NCBI GenBank assembly: GCA_004335835.1
Contig: RWJK01001907.1
Coordinates: forward strand, 39,317 to 103,316
Source: Scenedesmus sp. ARA3
Lineage: Eukaryota > Chlorophyta > Chlorophyceae > Sphaeropleales > Scenedesmaceae
Direction of reading: 5' to 3'
DNA: 64,000 nt
Below, in pieces: positions 40,172 through 51,478 of the stretch (the stretch's first letter is position 1; each line of letters opens with the position of its first letter). Both the position numbers and the translations under genes were made by a program. The notes under the pieces are model-generated. The model did not search any database, had not been told where the DNA came from, and saw nothing but the letters and a program-made list of their open reading frames with translations.

Positions 40172-41540
40172 GGGCTTGCGCCTGCGCAGCTTCACCAGCA
40201 ACTGGTCAAGCGCTGTCGACATGCTGGCGGTGCTACATCCGCACAGCCTAACTCGTGTGGACCTTGACCTGTGCGAGGTCATCACAGGCAGCGCAGCCTT
40301 ATCAGAGGCCTTCAGGCAGCTCAGCAGCCTGCAGCAGCTGCGCATAAGCGGCATGCGAGAGGCCAGCCATGGCAGTGCATTGACAGCCCTTGGACAGCTG
40401 CGCCAGCTGACATCTCTGGAGCTCAGCGGCAGATGGCCCACAGGCGATAGCGTTCCGGGTCAAGTATGGGACAACCACCAAGGGCTGAAGCAGCCAGTGG
40501 CGATTGCACTGCAGCTGCTGCTGATGCAGCCGCTGCCACTGCAGGAGTTGAAGCTGCAGCTGGGCTGCCGCCTGCCGCTGTTGGACATGGCGCGCCTCAC
40601 CCAGCTCACGCAGATCGACGCCAGCGAGTGCCGTCTGGATGCAGAAACAGTGCTGCCGCAGCAGCTGCAGCGCCTGGCGTTCCAGTCCTGGGGCGGTGCC
40701 GACAGCATGGCACCTCTCATCAGTGCGAGGCTACAGCTGACGCAGCTGACGCACCTCAGCGTGCGTGTGGACTTCACGCAGCAGCAGCCGCTGCTGCAGC
40801 TGGCGCAGCTGCCAGCCCTGCAGCATCTGGCGCTGCGCTACGGCTCACACATGATGGATTACAATGCTGCCCTTGCCGTGCCAGCAGCATCAGCCACTGC
40901 GCCGGCGTGGGCGCTGCTGCCGCAGCTTCGGGAGCTTTCGATCGAAACTGGCAACTGTTACAACTCCCATCCGCGTGACTGTCCTACGCAGCAGCAGATG
41001 GCAGCCGTTGTGGCAGGTGCGGCAGCAGCGGCCAGCCTCACACAACTGGTGCTGCTTGTCGGCTCGTCCGTGTTGGAGGGGCCGGCGGCATGTGTAAGCC
41101 TCAGCAGCCTGTCAGGCCTTTCCCACCTCAGGTACCTCAGCATAGGAAGCGGCCCCGCACTGCAGCTGCCAGCAGGTGATGCGCTGGCGCTGACGGCACT
41201 CACTGGCTTGACACACCTGCACCTGTTGCTGGCAGAGCACGAGCTGGGCGTTGCTGCTGCCACAGCTCTGGCTCGTGAGTTGAAGCAGCTGCGGTCTCTG
41301 GGCTTCATTGGTTGTGGTCTGCAGTTGGGCACTGCTGAGGGCAGGGAGTGCTTGCAGGAGGTTGGCCGCCTTACGCAGCTGACGTATCTGTCGCTGAGTC
41401 ACAACAGCGGGCTCATCCAGCAGGGCCTGATGCAGCTGACACGGCTGTCCCGCTTGCAGATGCTGGAGGTTAAGGGGGCAGGCAATGCAGTGACCAACGA
41501 TGACTTGGATGTGTTCTGGGCAGCAGTGCGGCAGCGGTGA
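39545..41540 (+). CDS. F-box-like leucine-rich-repeat protein
   Basis: Two exons, 39545-39577 and 39672-41540, give 633 residues; phase 0 at the only intron. Residues about 15-60 (HPHLSTHPQVLCAAARVCKGWREAV) resemble the second half of an F-box (VCKxWREA), so a substrate receptor of an SCF ubiquitin ligase is the likely role; the match is partial. The rest is leucine-rich repeats from about residue 185: SLTRVDLDLCEVI, SLQQLRISGM, QLTSLELSG, LTQIDASEC, QLTHLSVRV, ALQHLALRY, LRELSIETG, LTHLHLLLA, LTYLSLSHN and LQMLEVKGAG. The spacing is irregular, with Ala/Gln linkers (poly-Q near 165). A second in-frame ATG lies three codons in. This gene has no exon-edge arrays, unlike the LRR gene it converges on. 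Confidence 0.85.
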
Positions 41541-42701
41541 CAGCGCTAGAGGCAGCAAGCTGCAGAATTTTGTGTATCTGTTGGATCGGGATTCAGGCGA
41601 CGCAGCTGTTGTGGTGGCAAGGCGGCACTGCTGTTGCTTCACTGCGGGCAGTGGTGTGACTAGAGGTGTCCTGGCAGTGGTGTGACTAGAGGTGTCCTGG
41701 CAGTGGTGTGACTAGAGGTGTCCTGGCCCAGGCACCATGCCCAGCGTGTTTTGTTGTCGGCCTGCACAGGAGCGCCAGGAGCCTTCGGGCAGGGGGCTTC
41801 TGGACCAGCATTGCTTGCAGGTGAACGGTTGTGCATGTACCATGCCTAATTCTGTCATTGTTCAACACATATCACAGGCTGCCAGTGCCTGTGCATGTGC
41901 TTGCAGCAGCACAGCGTAGTCAGGATCTAATGATCAGTTATGAGCCACTCCAGGGTGCCATGTGACTCACAAGCTACATCTTCTTGCATCGTCTGTTCCA
42001 ATATGCGTGCCTTGCAATCCTTCTCGAGCATTAGGTGATCAAGCGAGGTGATGCGGCAGTTGTAGCTATTGCTGTACATCCTGTGGGTCTGCTGCCAGCT
42101 GGCGTACAGCAGCTGTAGGGCGCAGCTTGTAACATCAGGGAGCTTTCTGCATGTGCAGTCTTGAGGCAACCCAGCTCAGGGCACCAAATGCAGACGACAA
42201 TTACCCACCCACATGCCAGCCACAAGCAGCCATGCGTATACTTGTAGCATAATTGGCAGCTGTCTTGCTGTTGTGGCACAATACCAGCCGCAGGACCCTC
42301 TCCTAAAAACGTGTGTAGCGCCCCCCCCCCCCTGACAGGGACGTGTACAGACACCCCAGGCCGCCTGGCGAGCTTGGCCCAGGATCCGCCACATCTGCCG
42401 CCAAAGACTCCAGCAGTGGCTGTCTAGCTGCCCAGGTGCTGGCTGCCTGCCTAGCTGCCCTCCTGGGGTTCGTCCCCCCAGGGCGCCTCCTGGCGCAGCT
42501 CCCACCACAGCACCAGCCCAAAGACACCTGTACACACCAGCAGTGGCTGGCTAGCTGCCTAGGTGCTAGCTAGCTCGGCAGCGCTGCCTGCCTAGCTGCC
42601 CTCCCGTGGTTTGTCCCCCCAGGGCGCTTCTTGCACCAGCTCCTGCCACAGCACCACCAACAACCAGCCGCTGCGGCCGTGCTTGCCTAGCTGCCCAGGT
42701 G
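41541..42701. other. Convergent 3' region
   Basis: 1.16 kb between the 3' ends of the two LRR genes. It holds a 27-bp triplicate (41643-41725), a run of about 13 C at 42321-42333 and copies of the end of the long LRR gene (42440-42690). No gene is seen. Confidence 0.55.
41643..41725 (+). repeat. 27-bp tandem triplicate
   Basis: Three near-identical units of GGCAGTGGTGTGACTAGAGG followed by TGTCCT, about 100 bp after the stop of the F-box/LRR gene. Confidence 0.9.
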
Positions 42702-42790
42702 CTAACTGCTTAGCCGGCTGCCCTCCTGCGGTTCATCGCCCCAGGGTGCTTCCTGGACCAGCTCCCGCCACAGCACCAGCCGGCACAGCG
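42440..42790 (-). repeat. Copies of the terminal coding segment past the stop codon
   Basis: The last coding stretch of the long LRR gene (LVLWRELVQEAPWGDEPQEG, true copy about 42775-42715) is repeated beyond the stop at about 42660-42600 (LWQELVQEAPWGDKPREG) and 42520-42455 (LVLWWELRQEAPWGDEPQEG). Confidence 0.9.
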
Positions 42791-44145
42791 GCAGCGCCCG
42801 CGCCAGCACCACCTTCCAGCCACACATGCTGCTCAGCAGCTCCTGCGGCAGCAGCAGCAGCAGCAGCAGCAGTGGTAGCAGCAGTAGCAGCAGTGGCCAG
42901 AGGATTGGTCAGCAAGCATACTCTGCAGTAGCTGCGCCAGCACCACCTCCCAGCCACACATGCTGCTCAGCAGCTGATGTCAGCAGCAGCAGCAGCAGCA
43001 GCAGCAGTAGCCAGAGGATTGGTCAGCAAGCTCACTCTGCAGTAGCTGCGCCAGCATCACCTTCCAGCCTCACATGCTGCTCAACAGCTCCTGCGGACAG
43101 CAGCAGCAGCCGGCACACAAGTCAGCAAGCAAACACAGCAGCAGCGCATTAAGTACGTCCCTTTGGTGGCTGCGTGATCCTTCACGAATGGCACCCACAG
43201 CAGTCAGCAATTCGTGTAGCACTTGTCTCCCAAGCATATGTGTAGACATCACCTGCCCCACCACCCAACAGACACCCCCTCCCCTCCATCCCACACGCAA
43301 ATTGCATCATCACGTCAACATGCAACTCACAGCACAACATTCCCCCATTTACACCCTCTCACCTGCTGCCCCGTGATCAGCACCAGCTGCCGCAGGTGTA
43401 TCAGTGCTGCCAGCTGCCCAGTCAGTGCATCACAGTCCATGGGGCCCTGCAGGCTGTCCCTGCTGCACCTCTAGGACAGTGATGCAAGCCTAATGGCATT
43501 GCCTGCGTCGCCCGGCAACAGAAACCATCCTTGTTCACCCTCCCACCTGCTATATGCCTCATCAGCATCATGTCAACCTTTGAGTAACAGCAAATTCCGG
43601 CGCCTTTGAACACCCTCACCTGCTGCCCTGCAATCAGCACCAGCTGCCGCAGCCGTGTGAGTGCCGCCAGCTGCCCAGTCAGCGTGTCACAGTCCATGCA
43701 TGGACCCCAGATGGGCCCGTCTGGGCCCCTGCAGGCTGTCCTTGCTGCAGAAGCTCAGCTGCAAGTCTGGTGGCATCGCCTTCCAATAAATACAATTCCC
43801 GTCCACCCTCCTTGCTGCTATACGCATCGTCCTGTCACCACTCAAGCAAACACACCCCAGTGCCCCTCACACCCTCTCACCTGCTGCCCCGTGATCAGCA
43901 CCAGCTGCCGCAGCCGCGTCAGTGCTGCCAGCTGCCCGGTCAATGCATCACAGTCCATGGGGCCCTGCAGGCTGTCCCTGCTGCACCAGGTCAGGCTCGC
44001 CAGGCTGGTCAAACATGAAATGACATCAAAGGCGCGCAATGTGATGCCGGGTGTGGCCTCTGCCTCAATGACCAGGCGGGTCAGGCAGGTGAGTGATGTG
44101 AGCCCAGCCAGGCCGGTGTTGCTGAGGCCCTCACAGGCTGTGGGT

Positions 44146-44183
<38 letters not shown>

Positions 44184-44259
44184 TCAGTCAATGCATCAGG
44201 GCAGCGGGAACATGATGTGAGGCCTGCCAGGCCAGTGTTGCTGAGGCCCTCACAGGCTG

Positions 44260-44300
<41 letters not shown>

Positions 44301-45059
44301 GCAGCAAGGGTTCAGTCAATGCAGCAGGGCAGCAGTAGCAGCAGGACAATGATGTGAGGCCAGCCAGGCCGGCGTTGCTGAGTCTCTCACAGGCTGCAGC
44401 AGCAGCAACAGCAGCAGCAGCAGCACCGGTTCAGTCAGGGCAGCAGGGCAGCAGTAGCAGCAGGACAATGATGTGAGGCCAGCCAGGCCGGCGTTGTTGA
44501 GTCTCTCACAGGCTGTGGTTGCAGCAGCAGCAGCAGGAGCAGCAGCAGCAGTAGCAGGGGGTCAGGGCAGCAGTGCAGCAGCAGCAGCAGTAGCGGGTGA
44601 GGGAAGTGAGGCCAGCCACGCCGGCATTGCTGAGGCCCTCGCAGGCTGCGGCGGCGGCAGCAGCAGCAGTAGCGCAGCAGCAGTAGGAGCAGCAGCAGCA
44701 GGGTGTCAGTCAGGCCGACAGCAGGACAGCAGGCCACTGTCGCAGCAACAGAAATGGCAGCAGTACAAAGCAGCTGGAGCAACTGGCGGACGCCTGGCAT
44801 GCGTGCAGCTCTAGCCAGCAGCAGCACCAGCAGCAGCAGCAGCAGTGTGCCGCCTCACCAGCCAGCTCCAGCGTGCGCAGGCCTGTTGCTGCTGCCAGTA
44901 TGGCTGCCATGGCTGTATCATCCACGCAGCACTCCTCAAGCTCAAGGTGCAGCAGCTGCTGCAGCGGCAGCGTGGTCAGCCTGCTGCTGATGCCACCAGT
45001 GCTGCTGCTGCTCTCATCACAGTGGTTTGCTTGTAGACTGCTGCTGCTGGTACTGCTGC

Positions 45060-45097
<38 letters not shown>

Positions 45098-48000
45098 TGC
45101 TGATGATTGCTATGTGTAATCTGCTGCTGCTCTTCTGCGGGATGCTGCTGAGGCCCTGCTGCTTGTTGCTGTCCAAGCCAGCTGCTGCCATTTGCCGCTG
45201 CTGCTAGCTCCTCCTGCTGCTGCTGCTGCTGCCGTGGCGGCTGCCTCATGTAGCTGGCTGTGCTGTGCCGTGGCAGCCGCGGAACAAGGTCTGCAGCAGC
45301 TGGCAGGCCAATCGCTACCAGATGAAAGCACTCCAAGCACAGCTTGCTCAGAGTGTGAGGCAGATAATTGAGCACTATGGGTAGCATGCGGCTAGATGCA
45401 CGGTACATGGCCATGTCACAGCCTGGTGCTGCACCTGCTGCTGATGAGTTGCCTGGCTGTAGCTGACCAGCAGCAGCAGCGGCTGCAGCAGCAGCAGAGC
45501 GGGCGGCAGCGGCTGCGCTGCGGGGGTTGTGGACTAGTGCCGCGTCTAGGGAGTAGCGGGCGGTGCCTGCAGTAACACCCTGCAAGATGTGCACAAGCAG
45601 CAGCATATTGTCACATGATAGCGGCCCTTCTGTGAGCAAGGTAGGGGCATTGTGACAAGTCATACCCCTCACAGAATGCACGAAGGTCACGCACTGCGCA
45701 GCACTGCAGCTGCAGCTGCAAACAGGCAATCCAATTCTCCCCCACAAGGCTAGCAGCACCACTCTCACCGAGCAAGCAGCCATGATCCTGCTGCTCCAAG
45801 CCCCACGGGGGCTGCCATGGCCCGCTGCTGCTGCTGCTGCTCCATGATCCAACAGCCTGCTGCTCTCAGCACCACTGCCATCAGCAGCAGCAGCGGCATC
45901 TGCAGCAGCTGAGAATGCGTCAGCAGCAGCAGCAGTGCCTATGCTGCTGCCCTGCCTTGATGCTGCTGGTGATCCTAGGGATGCAAAGCTCTGCAGCAGC
46001 CAGCGGGGTGACCAGGCACCACTGCCCTGGCCCTCCAAATGGTGCTGCTGCTGCTGCTGCTGCTGCTGCTGGGGGTGGTGACCGCACAGGCCCGCAACTC
46101 CTGTACTGCCTCTACGTGCTGGAACCGTATTGCTGGTGTTACCACTGTACTGCTGATTCATCCTTGGTGGTGATGACAGCACCTTGTAGTGCTGAAACGC
46201 TCCAACAGCAGCAGGCAGCTGCTCTTCCTCAAAAGAGGCCCGGGGAGGTACCTGCAGCAGCCGCTGCTGCGCCTCTGCCTGCCGCTGCCGCACCAGCTGC
46301 TGCTGCATCACATCTCTGGCAAGCGGGCTACCAATGCTGCTGCGCACTGGCCCGCTCCTGCTGCGCCCCGCAGCGAATGCAATACCGCTGCCATCCATGC
46401 TGCTGCTGCTGCTCCTGGCTCTAACAGGACCAGTGCTGCTGCTGCTGCTGATGTGTAAACTGCTCAGCCCTACCACTGCCCAATCCACCCAGCTGCCACT
46501 GCCGTGCCTCTCAACATTCACCACCTGCTGTTTTGCATGCAACCTTTGCACACCCCCGCTGCTGCTGCTCCTGCCGGCGAGCGGGGCGATCGCTGCTGCG
46601 GCAGCGGAGTTTGCTGCTGCGGCTGCTGCCGCTGCTGCTGCCAGGTCATCAACTGGGCTGAAGAGCTGCAGCTCAGTGAGGCAGGCAAAGTTGTCACATA
46701 GGGCTAGTGACTCGGCCATCAGCTCGGGCTTACCTGCAGCAGCAGCAGCAGTAGGGGCAGCAGCAGGCAGGCACAACAGGTGGGCAGGCTAATGCATGCA
46801 ACGTGAACCTGTCGCAGAGTCAGGTTGGTGCCAGCACTGAATGCCAAGTGCACCCATTCCCCAGACGCAGCTGTTGCAGGCCATGGCACGGCTGACCCCA
46901 CCTGCCAGGCTGAGGCGCAGTGCCCCCGACGGCGGCCAGGCCAGGCTGCCTATAGGACTGCTGTCCACTGCATGACGTCGCAAATGCCACCAGCCTGCCA
47001 CTCACCTGCCAGGCTCAGGCGCAGTGCAGCGAGCTGCGGCCAGGCCAGGCTGGCGAGAGAAATGACTTTCACATTCAGCGGCACGTACAGCCGTGATGAG
47101 GCAAGCAGCTCCAGGCAGGTCAGGCGGCGCAGCGGCGTCAGCGCCAGCAGGTCGAGCGTGCCACTGGAGTGCGTGTCAAGAGGGGCCACCAGCTGCACAG
47201 CAAGTGGCAACAGGACATTTGAGCATGGCAGTCGCTTGTAAGTGCATGTGTTGAGAGGTAGGGAGAGCAGGTCCAGCGTGCCAATGGAGTGCGTGTCCAG
47301 CGGGGCCACCAGCTGCACAGCGTCGTACAAGGGCAGATTTGAGCACGGCAGTTGCGTGCAGGGTAGTGTGTGAAGATGGGGAGAGCAGGTTGAGCGTGCC
47401 GCGGGATTGTGCGGCCAGCGCAGCGGCCAGATGTGCAGCATGTGGCAGCTGGCGTATTGCAACAGGTCGGGCGCAGGTATAGACAGATGCTCTGAAAGCA
47501 AGGCAGCAGGGCAGGAGCAGCTGCAGCCAGCCACAATGGCTGACTGAAACAGCACCGACAGCACCTTCAGCATCATGCAATCGTCTCCGAGACGCAAAGG
47601 CTTTGCCCGCACCTGTAATTTGAGCTCCTGCAGTTGTTTCAGCGTGGCCAGCATCAGCAGCACGTCCCCAGGGCAGGCTGCAGCCAGCGGCCCAATGGCC
47701 AGCTTCACCAGGTGCGCAGCCAGGCTCCAGCTGAGTACGCTGAGCAGTTCGCTAGGTGGCAGGCGCGGCTGGCCATCTAGCACAGCCAGGCACAGGCGGG
47801 GGCTGGCCTGAGACAGCTGCATCTGGCCAAACAGCAGCACCTGCGTCACAGTGCAGCAGTACGCACCAGTTTCACCTTCACGAACCTGTTCCTGCTGAAC
47901 CAACCCCCACACAAGTTGTGTAAAGCGTATTGCCGTCTTACTTGCATGCATCCCAGTTCAAAGTCTCTATCAGCAAGTTGTCAAGCCAGCGCCACGCGCC

Positions 48001-49008
48001 TCTGCCGCGTCCTTGAGTCCCAGTGTGAGCTGCGCCAGCTGTGGCATGCCCAGCAGTGCCTGCATCTCCCCTCAGCTCCAGCTACCGCAGCCTCCACAAC
48101 CACAAAACTACACTACCTTCTGGCATTATTCATTGTGCAGCCAATGAAGCTTGCATGCACGTTATCCTCACAGCTTTCACCTCCTCAAACCACCACACAT
48201 CAACCTCACACCAGTCCTCCAACCAGCACCGCTCACCTCTGAAGCATCTTTTAGCCCGAGTGTGAGCTGCGTCAGCTGTGGCATGCCCAGCAGCGTCTGC
48301 AGCTTCCCTCTGCTCATGCTGCAGCAGCCTCCACAATCACACAACTGCACTCTCTTCTTCTGGCAGTAATCTGTGTGCAGCTGCTGAAGCTTGCATGCAT
48401 GCTATCCTCACAGATTGCACCTCATCACACCACCACACACCAACCCCACATAAAAGCCCTCCAACCAGCACCAGGCACCTCTGATGCATCCTTGAGCCCC
48501 AGCGTGAGCTGAGTCAGCGCTGGCATGCCCAGCAGGGCCTGCAGCTCCCCTCTGCTCAGGCCGCAGCCCACAGGGCAGACCGACAGCTGCCGCAAGCCAG
48601 CCAGCGCGGTCAGGTGCCGCCGGCCCGCCTGGCTGGCGCGGCTGGGGTGGGGGCGGATGGCCAGGCTGGTGAGGGTGGGGCTGAGCAGGGGTAGCTGCTC
48701 CAACTGCAGCAGGGCGGGCAGGAGGGGCAGGAGGGCAGGAGGGGCAGGCAGGCAGAGTGGTGGCTGAATCATGTCAAGTGTGTGCACATACGGCTGGGGC
48801 GGGGGCGGATGGCCAGGCTGGTGAGAGTGGGGCTGAGAAGGGGCAACTGCTCCAACTGCAGGAGGCAAGCAGGCAGGCAGAAGGAGTGGTTCAAGCCGTT
48901 CGAGTTGGGTTTGTGTGCACATACAGCAGGGGTGGGGCCGGATGGCCAAACTGGTGAGGGGGGCGCTGAGCAGCGGCAGCTGCTCCAGCTGCGGGACGGC
49001 CCCAAAAG

Positions 49009-49071
<63 letters not shown>

Positions 49072-50440
49072 AGGAGTGGTGGCAGAACGTGTTTCGGGCA
49101 TTTGTGATGCAGCTGGGGCGGGGGCGGATGGCCAGGCTGGTGAGGGTGGGGCTGAGAAGGGGTAGCTGCTCCAGCTGCAGATGAGGGAGGGAAGAAGGAC
49201 AGAGGAGGGGTGGCAGAATGATGTCAAGTGTGTGCACATACGGCTGGGGCGGGGGCGGATGGCCAGGCTGGTGAGGGTGGGGCTGAGAAGGGGTAGCTGC
49301 TCCAGCTGCAGATGAGGGAGGGAAGAAGGACAGAGGAGGGGTGGCAGAATGATGTCAAGTGTGTGCACATACGGCTGGGGTGGGGACGGATGGCCAGGCT
49401 GGTGAGGGTGGTGCTGAGCAGCGGCAGCTGCTCCAGCTGCAGCAGGCAGGAGGGCAGGAGGGCAGGCAGGCAGAAGAGTGGTGGCAGAATCCATGTCAAG
49501 TGTGCGGGTATGCGGCTGGGGTGGGGGCGGATGGTGCAGCTGGTGAGGGTGAAGCTGAGCAGGGGCAGCTGCTCCAACTGCAGAGGGAGGGCAAGGGGGC
49601 AGGCAGGCAAGTGGTGCATCATACTCAGTGCGCATACAGTTCGGTCGCTGCTTCCTATAAAAGGAGATGTTTAAAACACAAGCAGGCGGGCAGGCACTCT
49701 GTATACAAGCAGGTTCACATCCAGCACCACAAGCCATGCTGCGCGGCACTGGTCCTCGTCCCTGGTGCAAGCGCAACGGCCTGCGGCCGCAGCCTGCACG
49801 CTAGCTAGGCTGCCTGCTGTTGCTACACTAACATACAGCTGCAGCCGCCATGCACCTGTGCGTCCCCCAGCCCCGCCTGCTCTGCCGGCAGCAGCGTCAG
49901 CTCCGCCAGCTGCTTGAGGCTGCTCCAGTGAGCCAGCACCAGCCCAGGTGCTATGCTGCCGTGCAGCAGCTGCAGGCTGGTCAGCTGCATCAGCTCGGCG
50001 ATTGCACACACCAGGCCCTGGCTGATCTGGATGCTGTCAAAGTCAAGCCTGCAGGGGCACAGCAAAAGAGGTGGGGAGGGTGGGTGCGGTGGCTGTGTTT
50101 TGGGGTGCAGGGGCCGAGAGGAGACCAGACAAGGATCACGGATGCTGTCAAAGTCAAGCTTGCAGGGGCAAGTGTGCAGCAAGCAGGAGTGGGAGCGCGG
50201 ACTGCAGTGGGTGTTCATTGCATTGAGGGTGAGGGAAAGAGAGTGACCAAGCAAAGTGGAGCAGTGATGCTATGCTGATGCCTGTAGATACAAGAAGCTG
50301 CAGACGTGCACAGCAAGTTGCGTGGTGTTTGAGGCAGCACATGCTGCTGGCAACGCAGGTGGGGGTTTAGCCAACTGCAATGGCGCACTGTGCCAGGATG
50401 TTAGCCACTGCAACGTAGCACCTACAACTCCATCACTGTC

Positions 50441-50533
<93 letters not shown>

Positions 50534-50643
50534 CTGCTGTGCTGCTGTGGTGCGCGAGGCAGCATATGCAGCTGCCACGGCGTGCTGTGCTGAAGGTCTC
50601 TCAGTGCAACACCACATCCACAGCTGCACCTCTGCTATGCCTC

Positions 50644-50677
<34 letters not shown>

Positions 50678-51478
50678 GGCTGCTGCTGCTGTTGCGCCGC
50701 ACCTCAGCTGCAGCCGCCGCAGGTTCTGGAACATGAACAGCATCTTCACGCTCTCTGCTGCCGCGTGGCTGCTGACGCGTGGGGACACTGCCAGCTCAGC
50801 GCCTGCCAGGCCTGGGCAGACGCTGCTGAGGGCCCCCACCTGCATCATAAAATCATCCTCATCCGGCTGCATGGTCAGCTGCAGCATGGCTCCCTGCTGC
50901 GCTTCCTGCAGGTCAGGATTGGAGGGATATGGAGCGTTTGGTGAAATAATATATGGGTTTGAGCGAGTTTTCAACAGCAGGAGGATAAGGCTCCCTGCTG
51001 CGGTTCCTGCAAGCCAGCCCCGCAGCAGCAGTGTGGTGATGAGTGATGGAGCAGATGTGAGGAATATTAAGCAGTTCTAACAGACTGACACGGCGGCAAG
51101 CAGCAGCTGGTACTGCTTATGTTGATTGGTATGATGGCAGGTGGCGTGGTGTTGTGCGGTGGAGTTGCATGCATGTGTGCCCAGTCATGAACATGGCGAT
51201 GAAGCAAAGCATGCACGGCCAGGGTGCAAGGAAACGTTGCGGGGTGTGCTTACCCTGACAGCCTGCTCACTGAGCGTTTGAGGCAGCTTGGGCAGCTGGT
51301 CGAGCAAACCGCCCAGCCCTGATGCTGCTGCATTATCACTCTTGGCATCACTGGCAGAGGTGACCTGTCCTGCATCTGCTGCTGCTGCTGCATCTCTTAC
51401 AGCAGCAGCTGCTGCTCCTGCCAACTCCTGCTGCTGTTCTGTCTGCTGCAGCTGCTTTTCACCCTGCTGCTCATCCAT
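42702..51478 (-). CDS. Long leucine-rich-repeat protein, 10 exons
   Basis: Exons in frame: 51478-51254, 50905-50703, 50048-49856, 48703-48479, 47840-47613, 47192-47006, 46733-45769, 45579-44859, 44137-43881, 42842-42702; 1,114 residues. LRR-type motifs recur throughout: FQNLRRLQLR, LMQLTSLQLLHG, LAGLRQLSVCPVGCGLS, MPALTQLTLGLKD, LKQLQELKLQ, RRLTCLELLASS, WPQLAALRLSLAG, LTELQLFSP, LLHLELEECCVDDTAMAAIL, GLRTLELAG, LTRLVIEAEA and LRQLVLITG. An Ala/Ser/Gln-rich stretch of several hundred residues (exons 7-8) splits the repeats. The N-terminus is Gln/Ala-rich and no F-box is visible, nor a signal peptide, so it is probably an intracellular scaffold. Function unknown. An upstream frame at 51711-51616 (starting MQPHLKPVREALESNNFD) could be an extra 5' exon or upstream ORF, but it does not join in frame. 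Confidence 0.85.
42818..43100 (-). repeat. Exon-edge array: LRR exon 10 start, 3 copies
   Basis: The start of the last exon (ELLSSMCGWKVVLA, true start 42842) is echoed near 42976 and 43093 in the intron. CAG runs separate the copies. Confidence 0.88.
43365..43975 (-). repeat. Exon-edge array: LRR exon 9 end plus donor, 3 copies
   Basis: The exon 9 end (MDCDALTGQLAALTRLRQLVLITGQQ is the region; donor GTGAGA at 43880) recurs ending near 43620 and 43370, both copies followed by GTGAG-type donors. Confidence 0.92.
44085..44665 (-). repeat. Exon-edge array: LRR exon 9 start, 5 copies
   Basis: The acceptor and start of exon 9 (CEGLSNTGLAGLTSLT, true start 44137) recur near 44257, 44395, 44514 and 44648. 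Between the copies lie (CAG)n runs, which read CTG in the sense of the gene. Confidence 0.92.
46895..47070 (-). repeat. Exon-edge pair: LRR exon 6 end plus donor
   Basis: The exon 6 end (LASLAWPQLAALRLSLAG, GTGAGT) recurs at about 46903-46960 (LAWPPSGALRLSLAG, then GTGGGG). Confidence 0.85.
47140..47430 (-). repeat. Exon-edge array: LRR exon 6 start, 3 copies
   Basis: The acceptor and start of exon 6 (LVAPLDTHSSGTLDLLAL, true start 47192) recur near 47312 (almost exact) and near 47420 (diverged). Confidence 0.88.
47985..48560 (-). repeat. Exon-edge array: LRR exon 4 end plus donor, 3 copies
   Basis: The exon 4 end (LLGMPALTQLTLGLKDASE, true end 48479) recurs at about 48235-48300 (MPQLTQLTLGLKDAS) and 47990-48060 (MPQLAQLTLGLKDAA). 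Confidence 0.9.
48645..49600 (-). repeat. Exon-edge array: LRR exon 4 start, 7 copies
   Basis: The acceptor and start of exon 4 (LEQLPLLSPTLTSLAIRP, true start 48703) recur near 48860, 48995, 49178, 49309, 49440 and 49580. Between copies lie G-rich and (CAGG)n tracts. Two neighbouring copies (48.78-48.86 and 49.23-49.31 kb) share over 100 nearly identical bases with 49.10-49.18 kb, so exchange among copies looks recent. Confidence 0.93.
49007..49071 (+). repeat. (CAGG)n microsatellite
   Basis: About 16 uninterrupted CAGG units within the exon 4 array of the long LRR gene. Confidence 0.95.
50030..50165 (-). repeat. Exon-edge pair: LRR exon 3 start
   Basis: The acceptor and start of exon 3 (LDFDSIQISQG, true start 50048) are repeated at about 50140-50165 as LDFDSIRD after the same CCTGCAAG/CCTGCAG-like acceptor. 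Confidence 0.85.
50444..50528 (+). repeat. Long (CTG)n microsatellite
   Basis: About 27 near-perfect CTG units in the intron between exons 2 and 3 of the long LRR gene. Relative to the gene it reads CAG, the opposite of most intronic tracts here. Confidence 0.95.

Noticed and set aside
42321..42333. Run of about 13 C as a possible transposon or sequencing signature
   Set aside because: No flanking duplication or terminal repeat found. It is just a homopolymer, possibly of uncertain length.
44710..46776. A single 688-residue minus-strand gene
   Set aside because: The open frame runs through an intron (45768-45580). Splicing it at TCG|GTGAGA and GCAG|GGTG fits the rest of the LRR gene in phase.
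50270..50629. Minus-strand poly-Gln ORF as a coding exon of the LRR gene
   Set aside because: It is the (CAG)n tract of an intron. Exons 2 and 3 join in phase without it.
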